This document shows, piece after piece, positions 21,586-24,905 of a DNA stretch of 24,905 nt; position 1 is the stretch's first letter, and each line of letters starts with the position of its first letter. Both the position numbers and the translations under genes were made by a program. The stretch spans positions 417,297 to 442,201 of the forward strand of contig BLXT01004001.1 in assembly GCA_019648995.1 (NCBI GenBank). The letters are read 5' to 3'. The notes under the pieces were generated by a model. The model did not search any database. It had not been told where the DNA came from and was given only the letters and a program-made list of their open reading frames with translations. The DNA is from Plakobranchus ocellatus (Eukaryota; Mollusca; Gastropoda; Plakobranchidae).

Positions 21586-21914
21586 GTGTGGGTGTTTTGT
21601 GTATGAAAAATTACATTTACATTAACGTCCAATCCAACAGTCCTCTATACAGCGGATACGACAGGAACATATGGATGAAAGAAAAACTCTCTCTTGTTCT
21701 TGAATGGCTAAACTCACTAAGCAGCAGTCCCCATTCAGTTTTCAACACATAAATCTTGTAATACTCCAGTTTATTAATACATCACCAGCCCCATTGCTTT
21801 AAACAATTCACGAGGTCGAATATTGTTTTAAGTACCGTGATATAATTGACCAGGGTCTTTTATTCAATTTTACAGTTGTAGGCCAAACGTAACAGTCTTA
21901 GATGACTCAACACT

Positions 21915-21990
21915 AATTGTCTTGGCCCAGTGCAGCCAAGGGCCCCGAATTGAAATATGTTCCAATTTCGCGGCTGAAGAGGGCCAGCGT
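21915..21990. other. GC-rich element with inverted repeats
   Basis: CTTGGC (21921-21926) pairs with GCCAAG (21935-21940), followed by GGGCCCC and the imperfect palindrome CGAATTGAAA/TTCCAATTTCG. This is the most GC-rich part of its surroundings and may be a transposable-element remnant. A 103-codon frame runs through it but has no recognised domain. Confidence 0.3.
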
Positions 21991-22439
21991 AAAGCTACCA
22001 AATTACTTCATTATTTTAGATAAATATAGTAAAATTTTACTTTCATATTTTGGAAATAATAAAATAGGATTCAAAATGGTAAAATGTGTCTTACGGTCCC
22101 CATGGGACTTTCTTACTCTACTATTAACTAAATTTGGTCTGATTACTAGATTATGCATAAAAGGGTGCAATATATTTAAAAAAAGGTATGAGGAGGTTAT
22201 CAAAGGAAAAATTTTATCGGATGTTTAAAGTAGGGAACATTTGTGCCTCTATCGTTAAAGTTAAAAACGTACGCTCCAAGTTTCTTTAAATTACAGTGCG
22301 GAAAATGGTTGGAACTCTCAGAGTATCTAATATCAAAGAGATTACCTCTGACAAGGAAAAGGGGCGGCTTGAATCGAATAAAAAAGTAAAGTGGGTCCTG
22401 ATTGTTCTTGACATATTGCATTATGAGGTAGTTTGCCAT

Positions 22440-22612
22440 TGTTTTTGTCGCCGGCTTTACTTTCGCCGGGTCTTAAGAGACCTAGCTAGCCATTTAGTGG
22501 TGGACACAGAGGAGCATTGAAAAACTGACTTGGCTGGGACTGGGATTAGAACCCTAGACCTCTGACTAGGTAGCCGACTGCCTTACCAGATGACCTACCG
22601 CTCTTCACTGAA
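22440..22612 (-). mobile_element. tRNA-derived SINE-like element with a hairpin body
   Basis: Minus-strand TAGGTCATCTGG (22586-22597) and GGTTCTAATCCC (22542-22553) are A-box and B-box matches separated by 44 nt, the standard tRNA spacing. The body downstream includes a perfect 5-bp GC hairpin, CCGGC (22451-22455) with GCCGG (22465-22469). The right end was not located. It is far from tRNA identity overall, so a retroposon rather than a functional tRNA gene is likely. Confidence 0.6.
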
Positions 22613-23696
22613 ATGGAATAAGGAGGTTAAATCAGCGAAACTTGGCCCTAGTTATTTCAACTTTGACTGGAGAGTCAATCAAAAAACAATTCTATCATCT
22701 CTGTACCATAAATAGAACTGATTTCATCTTGGTCGAAAGTAAGAAGTCCACAAGCGACTACTCCCTCTAGAGCCGTCAGTGAGTCAATAAGCAGTATATC
22801 TCAAGGTCTGACAAGAAGACTCATGAACAGCCTTTCCCTAGCAAAAAGTCAGCTTTCTTTAAAAAAAAAAAAAGGTATTATCCCAGAATGTAGAGAACCA
22901 AGCCGTAAACACTGTTAAACATATCAACGCCTCAATAAATCATAACTGAAAGGAAATTTGAAACAGATCAATCAAAACACACCAAGACTTAAATTTAGAA
23001 TTGTTAGAAATAAGAATATTATTTAAATAATTGCTTTTAACAACGACAATAATATTGACTTCAGTATAATTCCGAAATAGTGCAACCGAAAAAAAAAATT
23101 ACTGAACGTCATTATTCCCACACAATTTAAATAGCACAAGCAGTGTATTCAGATGTTGTGACGATTTTATAATAAATGTCAAACTTGTTGACAAAAAATT
23201 CTGATTTATTTCTATCTACGAAAAATTGTTGTAAACGCCCTGAATAAAAATGCATTGAAAAGTAAGTTTGATATGGATCAATGGATTTTTTTAAAAAATG
23301 GAAGTAAATTCAAAATAGAATAATGGATTTTTTAAAATTCAAAAAAGTTTTTTACAAAAACAACAAAAAAAAAAACATTGTGAGTGCATTTCTGTGACTT
23401 ATTGAAAAAAAAATCCAAATCTGACGGAGATTAATAGAGGTGCATGCTTTGATGTGTAACTGAAACCTTGAATGCTACTTGTATCTGTTTAAATTTGGCA
23501 TCTACTGTAACGTTTAATACAGGCATTCAAGATCATTGTAAAATGATCAGCTGGACAACAAATTTGATTCAGTACTGATGCGCAGATATTTACAAGTATG
23601 ATGCAATATTGATCTCATGCTGATCAGATATTAGTAATAACATGCTGCAGATAGATTCTATTCTACAAAAGGAAAACAATTGACAAATATACTTAC

Positions 23697-23705
23697 GGCA
23701 AGAGT
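23697..23705 (-). CDS. Microexon m1 (9 nt)
   Basis: The minus strand reads a pyrimidine tract, CTTCCTTTCCACAG, then ACTCTTGCC, then the strong donor GTAAGT. Read in phase 1 as demanded by the exon B and exon A phases, it gives x-AC, TCT, TGC and C, so Ser-Cys plus the first base of a Pro codon completed by exon A. In the same frame the bases upstream contain TGA, so it does not read as the end of a first exon in that phase. No B exon precedes it within the window, so it is probably the last piece of a module beyond the right edge. A 9-nt exon needs RNA support, but four sites with this architecture in one window make chance unlikely. Confidence 0.6.
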
Positions 23706-24167
23706 CTGTGGAAAGGAAGACAGAAAAGCATCACCTGGCATGGTACATTAGGATTACATCTTAGTCTGATGATGTAGATTTTGTATCTGCTCTAGGTTGG
23801 ACTGAACTTCACAGTGCCTTTTAAAAATAACAAGCATGTTTGCCCGTTCGAATGAACGGGAAAGGAAAGGATATTTTCCTGAACATAATTTACCTACCTT
23901 AGTGTCGCATTAAGTAAATAAAAACAAAAAAAATACCTACTGGGTTTAAAAAAACTATATTTTTCAGCATATAAGTCGAGGTTTGCCTTAAACTATATGC
24001 TGAAGAATGTCTTATAACATTACGACTCTAAGAAGATTTCTGTAAACCTGAAGAGGACCATAATCTACCAAACTTGGGTATACATGCGGTAAGCAAAATG
24101 CAAGGAACGCTTGAAAAAAAAAAGTGAAAAATTCACGAACCAAAATGGGAACCAAAGAATTCGTTAC

Positions 24168-24311
24168 CTGAAATGTAGCCTTATTCCAGATATTTCTTGA
24201 TTGAGATTGAATGATCACTGCTTTTGTAGCGAGACAAAAACTGACATTCTTTCGCAAATGAACTGAAAATCCCAGAAAAAAAACCATAAACCAAACAAAG
24301 GTGCTTTGCAT
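24168..24311 (-). CDS. Possible upstream first exon with hydrophobic N-terminus
   Basis: An ATG opens MQSTFVWFMVFFLGFSVHL, a reasonable signal or anchor sequence, and the frame stays open to a donor-like CAG before GTAACG (48 codons, phase 0). The second half has no similarity to exons A or B. The phase does not match m1 (phase 1). An acceptor-like TTTTCAG within the hydrophobic part offers another reading. No promoter element was recognised upstream. It could be a chance frame of a T-rich stretch. Confidence 0.2.
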
Positions 24312-24905
24312 AACGCAGCCTTAATAAGGTTTAATTTTTAACTGAGGATCATTTCATGTCAGCTATGAATGGAGTAACTTGTATTCTATCATTTTGAAGG
24401 CTTGGGGCCTGTAATAATCAATTAAAATTGAATCTAGCAGCTGTCATGATTCATTCAGTATTTATGTCCTATGAACTCGAGATGTGATGTCCTTCACTCA
24501 GAGCAAAAGTAAACCAAATAAAGTTACTGTTATGAGACGCAACCTCAATTCAATTTATCCTTGTTTGAGCAAAATCCTGAAGTCTGGAAGCTGACATCTT
24601 GACTTGGAGAGAATTTCAAGATCCTAACTTTTCTAGTAATTCACAGTTCAAACTTTAAATGTCATTATAAAAATATCACCATGATAATTAAACTAAGGTC
24701 TAAGTAAAAATTTTCAGTACTGTAACAATAATGGAGCGCAAAGTTTGAAATAAACTTTAGCTATCGAGATACTCAATTCTAGATCTAAATTAATATCTAG
24801 GCTAGTATTTTAATTTTGCTACCTGGTTTGCAATCATAATCTCAACGTGAATCAACAATTTCAAAATAGGGCCTTCTCTAAATTTCAATATTGGGCGATA
24901 TAGAA
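24312..24905. other. Right flank, no gene recognised
   Basis: AT-rich. The preceding B exon predicted by m1 is not here and would be beyond the edge. Confidence 0.5.

Larger units (their letters stand above)
20658..23696 (-). other. Presumed 3-kb intron between m1 and module I
   Basis: Contains the (TA)n tract, the GC-rich element, the tRNA-like repeat and A-rich runs near 22859 and 23085. No further A or B exon seen. Confidence 0.5.
3073..23705 (-). other. Split gene for a tandem-module surface protein (overall span seen here)
   Basis: This entry groups the minus-strand exons listed separately. Exons A, B and m recur in order and their phases agree throughout: A starts in phase 1 and ends in phase 0, B runs 0 to 1, and m runs 1 to 1. 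The membrane exon is also 1 to 1. Joining A, B and m gives 144 codons with six Cys per module. Such phase-1 symmetric modules are typical of extracellular domain shuffling. The likely product is a signal-bearing protein with tandem beta-rich modules, a stalk, one membrane helix and a very short basic tail. The 5' end is not securely seen; m1 suggests a further module beyond the right edge. It could be one gene with a dead middle module or two adjacent copies, because a TATA box and a signal-like exon sit between modules I and II. The family was not recognised by name; Ig-like is a guess. Confidence 0.6.

Noticed and set aside
21917-22228. 103-codon plus-strand ORF
   Set aside because: No recognisable domain; starts inside a GC-rich repeat-like element and continues in AT-rich DNA.
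22542-22597. Functional tRNA gene
   Set aside because: A and B boxes are correctly spaced, but I could not draw clean acceptor and anticodon stems by hand, so a tRNA-derived repeat is more likely.
1-24905. CRISPR array, operons, phage or transposase genes
   Set aside because: No regularly spaced repeats, ribosome binding sites or long intact ORFs; intron-exon structure shows a eukaryotic nuclear genome.

Overview
The window is non-coding-rich, AT-rich animal DNA. It has long introns, GT-AG splice sites, dinucleotide and trinucleotide microsatellites, tRNA-derived short repeats and an assembly gap. Nothing looks bacterial, viral or organellar. A mollusc or similar marine invertebrate fits the repeat style and the kind of gene, but the sequence does not prove a taxon.

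One split gene family explains almost everything recognisable, and it lies on the minus strand. Its building block is an extracellular module of about 144 residues with six cysteines. Three exons encode it: A (197 nt, phase 1 to 0), B (226 nt, phase 0 to 1), and what I read as a 9-nt microexon m (phase 1 to 1) that supplies the sixth Cys as TGC-C. In transcription order, from high to low coordinates, I see: m1 (23697-23705), exon A of module I (20461-20657), exon B of module I (19820-20045), m2 (19113-19121), decayed exons A and B of module II (12221-12415 and 11496-11722), m4 (10355-10363), exon A of module III (8585-8781), exon B of module III (7014-7239), m5 (6837-6845), a 108-nt exon with a basic/polar stalk and one membrane helix (4907-5014), and a candidate last exon with a short basic tail and stop (3073-3101). 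All junctions between these agree in phase. The likely product is a single-pass surface or secreted protein with tandem six-Cys beta-rich modules, possibly Ig-like. I could not name the family. m1 implies at least one more module to the right of the window.

Module II is broken by net -2 and +1 frameshifts, premature stops and a poor splice donor, while modules I and III are intact. A second transcription start may lie in the middle of the array: a TATA box at 16916-16923 and a 15-residue signal-like first exon at 16821-16865. Its phase does not fit exon A, so it may start a different transcript or a neighbouring gene copy. A sixth m-like site at 15707-15724 has lost the usual acceptor.

The rest is introns and flanks: (TA)n, (GA)n, (GAT)24, (CA)13 and (AAC)n tracts, tRNA-like repeats near 3312-3372 and 22542-22597, a 62-bp tandem duplication at 18735-18858, a CpG-rich patch near 17385-17450, and a 210-N gap flanked by near-identical 99-bp copies.
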